DNA of 64,000 nucleotides from Polaribacter sp. Hel1_33_78 (GTDB lineage: Bacteria; Bacteroidota; Bacteroidia; Flavobacteriales; Flavobacteriaceae). Every line of letters begins with the position of its first letter. The stretch's first letter is position 1. The notes under the pieces are model-generated. The model saw only the letters and a program-made list of their open reading frames with translations. It was not told the origin of the DNA and made no database searches. This document shows, in pieces, positions 7,855 to 16,524 of this stretch. The position numbers were made by a program, and so were the translations under genes. The stretch spans positions 372,001-436,000 of the forward strand of contig NZ_LT629794.1 of the NCBI RefSeq assembly GCF_900106075.1. The letters are read 5' to 3'.

Positions 7855-9285
7855 ATGCAACCCACAAAAAAAATAGGACTATTTTTAGGGCCAATTATAT
7901 TTTTTCTTATTCAGTTTTTACCCATAACGGTTGTTTCAGAAAAAGCAGATGCAGTAATTGCGGTAGCCATTTGGATGGTTATTTGGTGGATTACAGAAAC
8001 CGTAAACATTGCAGTTACAGCTTTGTTGCCACTTATTTTATTTCCGCTTTTAAAAGTGATGGAAATTGCAGACGTTGGGGCAAATTACGGAAGTCCAATT
8101 ATCTTTTTATTCTTTGGTGGTTTTGTATTAGCATTAGCTTTAGAGAAGGTAAAGCTGCATAAAAGAATTGCCTTAAATATTATAAAATTTACAGGAACAA
8201 CGCCTAATAAAGTTGTGCTAGGTTTTATGATTGCTACTGCTTTTATGAGCATGTGGATTAGTAATACAGCATCAACAGTAGTAATGTTGCCAATTGCAAT
8301 ATCAGTCATCAAACTATTAGTAGATGACAGCGACGGCTTTACAAAAGGCGATAAAAATTTTGCGCTAAGTATAATGCTAGGAATCGCTTTTGCGGCAAAT
8401 GCTGGCGGAATTGCAACGGTTATAGGCACACCACCAAATTCGGTTTTAATAGGTTTGTTAGAAAATCAATATAACATCCAAATTTCTTTTTTAACTTGGA
8501 TGAGTTTTGGCTTACCTTTTTCTATCATAATGGTTGTTGCGGTTTATTTTGTTTTGGTAAAATGGATGTTTCCTTGTAAAGATATTTTGTTTACGGCATC
8601 CGCAAATTTAATTTCTGAGGAAGTTAAAAAACTTGGAAAAGTATCAAAAGAAGAAAAACGTGTTTTGATCATTTTTGCAATTACTGTTTTTTTATGGATA
8701 ACGAGAACAATTGTGAATACACTTTTTCCAGGGTTAAAATTATCGGATACTGTTATTAGTTTAATTGGTGCAGTTTCTTTATTTGCGATCCCTATGAATT
8801 TAAAAAAGGGAAACTTTATCCTTCAGTGGAAAGACACCGAAAAATTGGCTTGGGGAATTTTAATTCTATTCGGAGGAGGTTTGGCACTCGCAAAAGGAAT
8901 GGCTTCCAGCGGTTTAGTTGCATTGATTACAGATACCATTGCTGCAGGAAATTTTAATGTTTTAGCAACCGTTGCATTGCTAATTGTACTCATGTTATTT
9001 ATGACCGAGTTAATGAGTAATGTTGCGTTAGTCGCTGTTTTGGCGCCTGTGGTTGCAGGAATTGCAATTGGGTTAAATATTCCTATATTAAATTTATTAA
9101 TTCCGGTTACAATGGCAAGTAGTTGTGCTTTTATGTTGCCAATGGCAACGCCACCAAATGCTATTGTGTTTGCAAGTGGTTATGTAAAAGTGAATGAAAT
9201 GGTCAAAGCAGGTATTGTATTAAATGCCATAGCTGTTGGTCTGTTGATTTTGTATTATCAGTTTGTGATTCCCTTGTTTTTTTAA
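7855..9285 (+). CDS. DASS (SLC13) family sodium-coupled anion transporter
   Basis: 476 residues with about eleven membrane helices. Both halves carry the family's substrate and sodium-binding SNT-type motifs (MSNVALVAVLAP in the second, ISNTASTVVMLP in the first). Two hairpin signatures, IGTPPNSVLIG and MATPPNAIVFASGY, are also present. This pattern marks divalent-anion:sodium symporters for dicarboxylates such as succinate or malate, though sulfate carriers share it. An in-frame TTG lies at 7831, but the ATG at 7855 is the better start because the first helix begins soon after it. It stands alone, with weak hairpins downstream. Confidence 0.9.
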   Translation: MQPTKKIGLFLGPIIFFLIQFLPITVVSEKADAVIAVAIWMVIWWITETVNIAVTALLPLILFPLLKVMEIADVGANYGSPIIFLFFGGFVLALALEKVKLHKRIALNIIKFTGTTPNKVVLGFMIATAFMSMWISNTASTVVMLPIAISVIKLLVDDSDGFTKGDKNFALSIMLGIAFAANAGGIATVIGTPPNSVLIGLLENQYNIQISFLTWMSFGLPFSIIMVVAVYFVLVKWMFPCKDILFTASANLISEEVKKLGKVSKEEKRVLIIFAITVFLWITRTIVNTLFPGLKLSDTVISLIGAVSLFAIPMNLKKGNFILQWKDTEKLAWGILILFGGGLALAKGMASSGLVALITDTIAAGNFNVLATVALLIVLMLFMTELMSNVALVAVLAPVVAGIAIGLNIPILNLLIPVTMASSCAFMLPMATPPNAIVFASGYVKVNEMVKAGIVLNAIAVGLLILYYQFVIPLFF

Positions 9286-9332
9286 TGAAAGTTTCTAAGG
9301 GATTTAAAAACCAATTAAGCGCAATTTCAGAA

Positions 9333-9371
9333 GATGCTAAGTAAACGAAGTACTCATTAGTAGCATTTTTT
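9333..9371 (+). terminator. Weak terminator after the DASS transporter
   Basis: ATGCTA (9333-9338) can pair with TAGCAT (9361-9366), followed at once by a T-run. The loop is long, so the call is tentative. Confidence 0.4.
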
Positions 9372-9559
9372 ATCGTTCAGGCATCCACTCCCTCGTAATG
9401 GCTTTTTGGTGTTTTAGATTATTCCCAAAGTAAAAAGGACAGTGGCGTTTTAAAAAACAATTGTTACACTATACAAAAGAACGGTATTTTATATCAATAA
9501 TTTCTCCTAATTTTAACCAAAACGTTTTAATTGCCTTTGTAGCTTCTCCAGTTTTTATT

Positions 9560-9588
9560 CACTTAAAGTTGCAAGTAAGTGCGTTTTT
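9560..9588 (+). terminator. Possible second terminator
   Basis: CACTTA (9560-9565) pairs with TAAGTG (9576-9581), followed by CGTTTTTT. A short stem, so confidence is low. Confidence 0.35.
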
Positions 9589-9600
9589 TGATTTTATTGT

Positions 9601-9636
9601 ACTCATTAATGAGGTTATTTAATCTCATTAATGAGT
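9601..9636. repeat. Two copies of the palindrome CTCATTAATGAG, 22 bp centre to centre
   Basis: The 12-bp perfect palindrome occurs at 9602-9613 and 9624-9635. The copies can act as two operator half-sites on one helix face, or the whole can fold as a 13-bp hairpin followed by a T-rich stretch (9641-9656). It lies 78 bases upstream of the start of the large surface protein. Confidence 0.75.
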
Positions 9637-9713
9637 AGTTGTTTTTATTTTTTTTCTTAGATATTGCATTAATATAATGTTTAACGTTTGTTAGACCAAT
9701 TAAACCCCTAATT

Positions 9714-12700
9714 ATGAATAAAAAAATTAACTTCGTTTTTCTTGACGATTTATTAAATAAACACCTATTAAGCGTCCTTTTTGTAACCTTACTTTCGCTT
9801 AAGTCCTTTGCTCAAACAAATACTGTTACTTATTTTGAAGATTTTGATTCAAGTGGTATTCCAACAGATTTACCTGCTAATGGATATTGGACGTTTCATA
9901 ATGAAATTGATCCCACCCAAACTTCTTGGGAGGACTTTATTCCAGGTGACGGATTTGCATATATAACTGTGGATGCAAATACGTCCAATGATAATGATCC
10001 AAATGGTATTTATCCATTTCAAACTCTGGAATTTGGAGGGGTTGGTGAAAATCATCGTCTCGAAGTAAGAATGAAAGGGGCGGTTGTTGATGGTGGTTTA
10101 GTTTCATTCCTTTTTACCTACAAACAAGAAGGTTCAATATTTAATGAAGTAGATCTTGAATTAGTCGCAGATGATGCTGCTACAGCTTCGCATAATACCT
10201 TACCTTCAGATGGAGGGTGGACAGAGGCAAGGTTTAATACATGGAGAAATGCTAATGAGAATACAAGTGTTCCTTTTACAGGAACTAAAAAGGCTGTTGT
10301 AAATCAACAAAACGAAAAAATATCTCTTATTGATGGTGAATTTCATACTTATGCAATAGATTGGAGATCAGATAGAATAGATTTTTTTATAGATGATATT
10401 TTACAAGAATCAATTAATACAGACGTTGCTACAGGAGTATCAGAAGTTATTATTGGTTTTAGAGATCTACCTTGGGCAGGTGATTTTAATTGGAGTGGCA
10501 CACATACCTTGGAGGTTGATTATCTAAAAATAGAGCCTTTAGAACCTGCAACAGTAGCGCAAAATGATTCTTTTACAGTGAATGAAGATACAGAATCAGA
10601 TTTAGATGTATTAGCTAACGATGTAGCAAATGCAACTATAACGTCTTATGATGCCTTCAGTGCAGAAGGATATCCAGTTTCCCAAACAGCTTCAATATTA
10701 ACTTATATTCCATCAGGAGGATTTGTAGGAATAGATAGTTTTACGTATTCAATTGAGGATGAAAATGGAGATTCATCTACAGCAACGGTAACAGTAACAA
10801 TTGAACCGGTAGAATCAGTAAATGGAGTACCATATGCAAAAGCAGATGCAATAACAGTTGCTCAAAACACTACCACTATTTTAGACGTATTAGCAGATAA
10901 TGGATCTGAAGCGGATTACTTTGGAACAGATGGTGCGTTTGATAATGGATTAACCTTATTTGATGGAACACTATCAGGAGTTAGCGAGCAAGGAACTATT
11001 ACCGTAGATACTAAAAGCACAGACAGTCCATTAGATGATAGAATTATTTACACACCTAATAATGGTTTTATAGGAGTAGATCACTTTTATTACAGTATTA
11101 CGGATGCAAGCGGAGATACTGCAATCGCTCAAGTAACAATTACGGTAACAGAAATAAATACACCAACAGCACAGGATGATGCTGCAACCGTAGCACATGG
11201 TGTAACAATACCAATAGACGTTTTATCCAATGATAGTTTTGGGTTAGATGGTCAGGCAACAAATGATGCATTAACAATTAATGTAGCTACTAATATAAAT
11301 GGAGCAACCATCGCTGTAAATGCTGGTAAAATAGACTATACTCCCGCAAGTAACTATATTGGAATAGACATATTTACGTATATAATTACAGATGGAAGTG
11401 GTGATACAACAACAGCAGATGTAACAATAACGGTAACCGGAGCAGCTGTAGTTGACGAACCTAATGTATTGTCAGCAAAACGTGATGAAGTAAGTGTAGC
11501 ACAAAATAGTACAGATAATGAAATAGCTGTTTTATTAGACAACGGATTTGACATAGATAGCTTTGGATTAGATGGAGCAATAGATAATGGCTTAACATTT
11601 TTAGATGGAACGCTAACCGGCCTAAGTGAACAAGGAACAATCATTGTAGATACTAATTCTTCAGATAGTCCATTAGATGATGTAATTGTTTACACACCAA
11701 ATACAGGTTTTGTAGGAGTAGATCATTTTTATTATATGATTACAGATACAACAGGAGCTTCTTCCATAGCACAAGTAGCAATCACGGTAACAGAAATAGA
11801 TACACCAACAGCGCAAGAAGATGAAGTATCAGTATTACAAGATAGTGGCGTAACTTCTATAGCAGTATTATCTAATGATAGTTTTGGATCAGATGGAAGA
11901 AATGAAACAAAGTTTTTAGAAATTGATTTATCTTATTCTAGTGCAAATTTAGCATCAGGGATAGTTGTTAATGGTGATAACGTAGATTACACAGCAGCAG
12001 ACGGTTTTACAGGACAAGAGACATTTAGGTATACTATTTATGATTTTGATGGACAATCTAAATCTGCAATAGTAACAATAACAGTAGGTGCTTTAAGTAC
12101 CAATGATTCACCAAAAGCACAGGATGACGCAGTTATATTTGCACAAGATAGTTCAGAGAATATTATCAATATTTTAGATGATAATGGATCTGGAGCAGAT
12201 AATTACGGATTAGGTGCTGCACATCCAAGCCATCCAATATCACTTGTAGCATTTTATTCAAAAGAGGGAGGGGCGTTAGAATTAGACGGAACAACTGTAA
12301 AATATACACCAAGAACAGGTTATGTTGGAGAAGATACTTTTGATTATTTGATTACAGACGAAAATGGAGTTTCTGACAGAGCTACTGTAACAATTAATGT
12401 AACTGGTTCAGTAGCAAATGGTCTTACGGCAGTAGCTGATGAAGTAGCAGCTGTAGAAGGTGTTACAAGAACTATAAATGTATTAGCAAATGATGTTTTC
12501 GGAACAGCATTTTTAGAAACGGTAGTGATTAGTAATGAATCTGGTGAAGTAACCATCACTGTAAATTCTGATAATACTTTAGAATATACATATACAGTTG
12601 CACCAGGAGCAACTTTTACAGGAACAACAGATACTTTTAACTACACTATTATTGATGCCAGTACTGCTAATGAATCAACAGCTACCGTAACGGTAACGAT

Positions 12701-14627
12701 TCAAGCAGCAGATGCAGTAAATGGCGTACCAGAAGCAAAAGGGGATGAATTGGAAGCAGTTCAAAACACAATAAGTAAATTATTTGTATTAGCAGATAAT
12801 GGATTTGGACCAGATGAATTTGGTACAGATGGTCCTCATAGTGCACCATTATCGTTTATCAATGGATTATCGTCTGGAAAAAGTGTTAAACAAATAGAAA
12901 GCGACGAAGCTTCAGTAAACAATCTTGAAGTTAAGGTGGATGCTGGAGTTTTCTATATTGAGTACACACCAGTAGCAGGTTTTACAGGAGAAGATAGTTT
13001 CTATTACATGATTACAGATGCAAGCGGAGATAATTCTCTAGCACAAGTATTTGTAACGGTAACAGAAATAGATACACCAACAGCGCAAGAAGATGAAGTA
13101 TCAGTATTACAGGATAGTGGCGTAACTTCTATAGCAGTATTATCTAATGATAGTTTTGGATCAGATGGAAGAAATGAAACAAAGTTTTTAGAAATTGATT
13201 TATCTTATTCTAGTGCAAATTTAGCATCAGGGATAGTTGTTAATGGTGATAACGTAGATTACACAGCAGCAGACGGTTTTACAGGACAAGAGACATTTAG
13301 GTATACTATTTATGATTTTGATGGACAATCTAAATCTGCAATAGTAACAATAACAGTAGGTGCTTTAAGTACCAATGATTCACCAAAAGCACAGGATGAC
13401 GCAGTTATATTTGCACAAGATAGTTCAGAGAATATTATCAATATTTTAGATGATAATGGATCTGGAGCAGATAATTACGGATTAGGTGCTGCACATCCAA
13501 GCCATCCAATATCACTTGTAGCATTTTATTCAAAAGAGGGAGGGGCGTTAGAATTAGACGGAACAACTGTAAAATATACACCAAGAACAGGTTATGTTGG
13601 AGAAGATACTTTTGATTATTTGATTACAGACGAAAATGGAGTTTCTGACAGAGCTACTGTAACAATTAATGTAACTGGTTCAGTAGCAAATGGTCTTACG
13701 GCAGTAGCTGATGAAGTAGCAGCTGTAGAAGGTGTTACAAGAACTATAAATGTATTAGCAAATGATGTTTTCGGAACAGCATTTTTAGAAGCGGTAGTGA
13801 TTACTAATGAATCTAATGAAGTAACCATCACTGTAAATTCTGATAATACTTTAGAATATACATATACAGTTGCACCAGGAGCAACTTTTACAGGAACAAC
13901 AGATACTTTTAACTACACTATTAAGGAGGACGGTACTACTAATGAATCAACAACTACCGTAACGGTAACGATTCAAGCAGCAGATGCAGTAAATGGCGTA
14001 CCAGAAGCAAAAGGGGATACATTTTCAGTAGTTCAAGGAATAATGAGTTCATTAGCTGTATTAGCTGATAATGGATCAGGAGTAGATAATTTTGGTTCAG
14101 ATGGAGAAAATACAACAAACCCATTAAGGCTTTTTAATGGAACAACAGAAGGTAAAAGTGTTAAACAAATAGAAAGAGAAGCTCAGGGAAGCAGTGCATT
14201 TAACAATCTTGTAGTTAATTCAGGTAAGATTGAGTACACACCGGTAGCAGCTTTTATAGGAGAAGATAGTTTTTATTATAAGATTGTAGATGCAAGTGGA
14301 GACGAATCAATAGCACAAGTAACCATTAATGTTACTTCTTCAAAGTCTTCAGGGATTGTAACTACTGACGCAGTAATCAAAGACCTTCAAGTATATCCTA
14401 ATCCGTCAAAAGGTGCTTTTAAAGTATTAGTTTATAGTGAAAAGGCAGAACAAGCTTCTGTACTATTATTTGATGTTACTGGTAAAGTGGTGTATAACAA
14501 GAAACAATTACTTTCTGCAGGGAACAATACAATGAACTTACATGTAAATGTGCAAACAGGTATTTTGTTTTTAAAGGTGTATACAGATAACACCAACTTT
14601 GGAACTAAAAAGATTTTATTTGAATAG
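9714..14627 (+). CDS. Giant secreted GH16-like / cadherin-like repeat protein with T9SS sorting domain
   Basis: 1637 residues. A hydrophobic export signal ends near residue 34 (SLKSFAQ). Residues about 36-275 resemble a GH16 laminarinase/carrageenase jelly roll: EVDLE at 145-149 fits the catalytic ExDxE pattern, and HTYAIDWRSDRIDFFIDD fits the conserved strand after it. About twelve cadherin-like/tandem-95 repeats of 70-125 residues follow (about 283-1540), each opening with A-x-x-D-x-x-x-V and closing with a F-x-Y-x-I-x-D...A-x-V-x-I-T-V strand. Residues about 1560-1637 are a type A T9SS C-terminal domain (VYPNPSKGAF...). It is probably exported and anchored or released at the surface, as an adhesin or polysaccharide-active protein. 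Residues 691-1114 and 1115-1538 are a tandem duplication. Confidence 0.88.
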   Translation: MNKKINFVFLDDLLNKHLLSVLFVTLLSLKSFAQTNTVTYFEDFDSSGIPTDLPANGYWTFHNEIDPTQTSWEDFIPGDGFAYITVDANTSNDNDPNGIYPFQTLEFGGVGENHRLEVRMKGAVVDGGLVSFLFTYKQEGSIFNEVDLELVADDAATASHNTLPSDGGWTEARFNTWRNANENTSVPFTGTKKAVVNQQNEKISLIDGEFHTYAIDWRSDRIDFFIDDILQESINTDVATGVSEVIIGFRDLPWAGDFNWSGTHTLEVDYLKIEPLEPATVAQNDSFTVNEDTESDLDVLANDVANATITSYDAFSAEGYPVSQTASILTYIPSGGFVGIDSFTYSIEDENGDSSTATVTVTIEPVESVNGVPYAKADAITVAQNTTTILDVLADNGSEADYFGTDGAFDNGLTLFDGTLSGVSEQGTITVDTKSTDSPLDDRIIYTPNNGFIGVDHFYYSITDASGDTAIAQVTITVTEINTPTAQDDAATVAHGVTIPIDVLSNDSFGLDGQATNDALTINVATNINGATIAVNAGKIDYTPASNYIGIDIFTYIITDGSGDTTTADVTITVTGAAVVDEPNVLSAKRDEVSVAQNSTDNEIAVLLDNGFDIDSFGLDGAIDNGLTFLDGTLTGLSEQGTIIVDTNSSDSPLDDVIVYTPNTGFVGVDHFYYMITDTTGASSIAQVAITVTEIDTPTAQEDEVSVLQDSGVTSIAVLSNDSFGSDGRNETKFLEIDLSYSSANLASGIVVNGDNVDYTAADGFTGQETFRYTIYDFDGQSKSAIVTITVGALSTNDSPKAQDDAVIFAQDSSENIINILDDNGSGADNYGLGAAHPSHPISLVAFYSKEGGALELDGTTVKYTPRTGYVGEDTFDYLITDENGVSDRATVTINVTGSVANGLTAVADEVAAVEGVTRTINVLANDVFGTAFLETVVISNESGEVTITVNSDNTLEYTYTVAPGATFTGTTDTFNYTIIDASTANESTATVTVTIQAADAVNGVPEAKGDELEAVQNTISKLFVLADNGFGPDEFGTDGPHSAPLSFINGLSSGKSVKQIESDEASVNNLEVKVDAGVFYIEYTPVAGFTGEDSFYYMITDASGDNSLAQVFVTVTEIDTPTAQEDEVSVLQDSGVTSIAVLSNDSFGSDGRNETKFLEIDLSYSSANLASGIVVNGDNVDYTAADGFTGQETFRYTIYDFDGQSKSAIVTITVGALSTNDSPKAQDDAVIFAQDSSENIINILDDNGSGADNYGLGAAHPSHPISLVAFYSKEGGALELDGTTVKYTPRTGYVGEDTFDYLITDENGVSDRATVTINVTGSVANGLTAVADEVAAVEGVTRTINVLANDVFGTAFLEAVVITNESNEVTITVNSDNTLEYTYTVAPGATFTGTTDTFNYTIKEDGTTNESTTTVTVTIQAADAVNGVPEAKGDTFSVVQGIMSSLAVLADNGSGVDNFGSDGENTTNPLRLFNGTTEGKSVKQIEREAQGSSAFNNLVVNSGKIEYTPVAAFIGEDSFYYKIVDASGDESIAQVTINVTSSKSSGIVTTDAVIKDLQVYPNPSKGAFKVLVYSEKAEQASVLLFDVTGKVVYNKKQLLSAGNNTMNLHVNVQTGILFLKVYTDNTNFGTKKILFE
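11784..14327 (+). repeat. Tandem 1272-bp duplication inside the surface-protein gene
   Basis: Unit one is 11784-13055 and unit two is 13056-14327, exactly 424 codons apart. The first 735 bases (11784-12518 versus 13056-13790) appear identical except for one synonymous change (A at 11840, G at 13112). Up to about 12746/14018 there are scattered changes, and the last 300 bases of the units are clearly diverged. Base-by-base reading supports this; an alignment would give exact identities. Confidence 0.9.
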
Positions 14628-14936
14628 GTTAATAATACTTGTAAATAAAAAAAAGAGGAACTGAAAAGTTCCTCTTTTTTTGTGAAAAAAATCCATTTAA
14701 GAATGGGCATATTTCGATACAAACTTTTATTCAAGTTATAGAGGATTCTTAAAAAATTAAAGAAAGACAAGGTTTTTTAAAAAAATGATGCACTATGTAA
14801 AGAAATAATTAGTAATACACTTCTTAAAATTAAATAGAAAAAGGAAAAAATACACCTAGAATGCGTGTACGAGATAATTTTAATCATAGTTGGGTGGACC
14901 TTTACTATTGGTATAAATAATATAGAAAGCAAATAT
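14628..14936. other. Intergenic region, terminator only
   Basis: Holds the terminator at 14651-14681. Nothing else was recognised. Confidence 0.6.
14651..14681 (+). terminator. Terminator of the surface-protein gene
   Basis: Perfect 12-bp stem (14651-14662 with 14667-14678), GAAA loop, T-run. The flanks are A-rich, so it could work both ways and also stop comM transcripts from the minus strand. Confidence 0.88.
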
Positions 14937-16472
14937 CTACCCCAACCAACCCTCTCTGTCTAAACTTCTGTATTGTATAGCTTCTGCAATATGATTTGGA
15001 GAAATATCTTTTTCATTTGCCAAATCTGCAATAGTTCTAGAAACTTTTAAAATTCGGTCATAGGCTCTTGCAGAAAGATTTAATTTTTCCATCGCCGTTT
15101 TCAAAAGGGTTAAACTTTCTTCTGATAATTTACAATACGCACGAATTTGTTTTACACTCATTTGAGCATTATAATGCACGTTTTCAAAATCTTTAAAACG
15201 TTCAGATTGAAGTTCTCTTGAGGCAGTTACTCGTTTTCTGATGGCTACACTAGATTCTCCTTTTCTTTCTTCTGATAATTTAGCAAAAGGAACAGGAGTA
15301 ACTTCAATATGAATATCGATTCTGTCTAATAAAGGTCCAGAGATTTTACTTAAATATCGCTGCATTTCTTGTGGGGAAGAAGTCATTGGCGAATTTGGAT
15401 CGTTAAAATAGCCTGATGGACTGGGATTCATGCTTGCTACCAGCATAAAGCTACACGGATAGGTTACTGTAAATTTTGCTCTAGAAATGGTCACATCCCT
15501 GTCCTCTAAAGGTTGACGCATTACTTCTAAAACATCTCTTTTAAATTCTGGTAATTCATCCAAAAATAATACACCGTTGTGTGAAAGTGAAATTTCTCCT
15601 GGTTTTGGGTATTGACCACCACCAACAAGGGCAACATTTGATATAGTGTGGTGTGGGCTTCTAAATGGTCTTTGAAACATTAAGCCATTATTCTTTGTTT
15701 TACCAACTACAGAATGAATTTTTGTGGTTTCTAGTGCTTCATGCAAAGTCATTGGTGGTAAAATGGATGGTAATCTTTTTGCTAACATTGTTTTTCCTGA
15801 TCCTGGAGGCCCAATTAAAATAATATTATGCCCGCCAGCTGCAGCGATTTCCATACATCGTTTTATAGATTCTTGTCCTTTTACGTCAGAAAAATCAAAT
15901 TCAGGAAAATCAATATTTTTATAGAATTCTGCTCTCGTATCTACAATAGTAGGTTCAATTTTTTTATCACCGTTAAAATGGTTGATTACTTCTAAGATAT
16001 TTTCTACGCCTAAAACTATTAGATTATCTACGATTGCCGCTTCTTTGGCATTTTCTTTAGGAAGAATTAAATATTTAAATCCTTCTTCTCGGGCTTTAAT
16101 GGCGATGGGTAAAGCACCTCTTATAGGCTGTAAACTTCCGTCTAAAGAAAGTTCGCCCATAATAATGTAGTCGTTAATATTGTTAAATTTTATTTGATTT
16201 GAGGCAGCAAGAATTCCAATAGCAAGTGTTAAATCATAAGAAGCACCTTCTTTTCTGATATCGGCAGGCGCCATATTTATAATAATTTTCTTACCAGGAA
16301 GTTTGTAGTCATTATTACTTAGAGCAGCAGAAATTCTATAAGAACTCTCACGGACAGCATTGTCTGGCAGACCAACTAAATGATATCCTATTCCTTTGTC
16401 GATATTTACTTCAACCGTAATTGTGGTGGCTTCAATACCAAATACGGCAGAGCCATAGACTTTAACTAGCAT
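14937..16472 (-). CDS. comM: YifB/ComM family AAA+ ATPase (magnesium-chelatase-like)
   Basis: 511 residues in the usual three parts: an N-terminal Lon-protease-like domain (GYHLVGLPDNAVRES...), a central AAA+ module with Walker A GPPGSGKT (about residue 220) and Walker B LFLDELPEF, and the C-terminal Mg_chelatase_C helices (NLSARAYDRILKVSRTIADL). ComM is a hexameric helicase that promotes branch migration during integration of transformed DNA in naturally competent bacteria, but the gene is also widespread in non-competent ones. It lies 52 bases after ppc on the same strand; no functional link is apparent. Confidence 0.93.
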   Translation of the reverse strand: MLVKVYGSAVFGIEATTITVEVNIDKGIGYHLVGLPDNAVRESSYRISAALSNNDYKLPGKKIIINMAPADIRKEGASYDLTLAIGILAASNQIKFNNINDYIIMGELSLDGSLQPIRGALPIAIKAREEGFKYLILPKENAKEAAIVDNLIVLGVENILEVINHFNGDKKIEPTIVDTRAEFYKNIDFPEFDFSDVKGQESIKRCMEIAAAGGHNIILIGPPGSGKTMLAKRLPSILPPMTLHEALETTKIHSVVGKTKNNGLMFQRPFRSPHHTISNVALVGGGQYPKPGEISLSHNGVLFLDELPEFKRDVLEVMRQPLEDRDVTISRAKFTVTYPCSFMLVASMNPSPSGYFNDPNSPMTSSPQEMQRYLSKISGPLLDRIDIHIEVTPVPFAKLSEERKGESSVAIRKRVTASRELQSERFKDFENVHYNAQMSVKQIRAYCKLSEESLTLLKTAMEKLNLSARAYDRILKVSRTIADLANEKDISPNHIAEAIQYRSLDREGWLG

Positions 16473-16524
16473 TCTTTTTTTTCTTTAAAAATAGAGAAAA
16501 AAAGAATGCTATTAAAATTTAATT

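Larger units (their letters stand above)
9286..9713. other. Intergenic region with hairpins, no gene
   Basis: No supported coding sequence. It holds two weak terminator-like hairpins (9333-9371 and 9560-9588) and a doubled palindrome at 9601-9636 just upstream of the large surface-protein gene. No clear TAnnTTTG box was found for that gene. Confidence 0.6.

Noticed and set aside
9421..9540. Search for a tRNA or other structured RNA in the gap before the surface protein
   Set aside because: No cloverleaf, CCA end or known RNA motif was seen.
11354..11644. Minus-strand open frame in the repeat protein, with copies at 12344 and 13616
   Set aside because: These follow the repeats of the plus-strand gene and have no features of their own.
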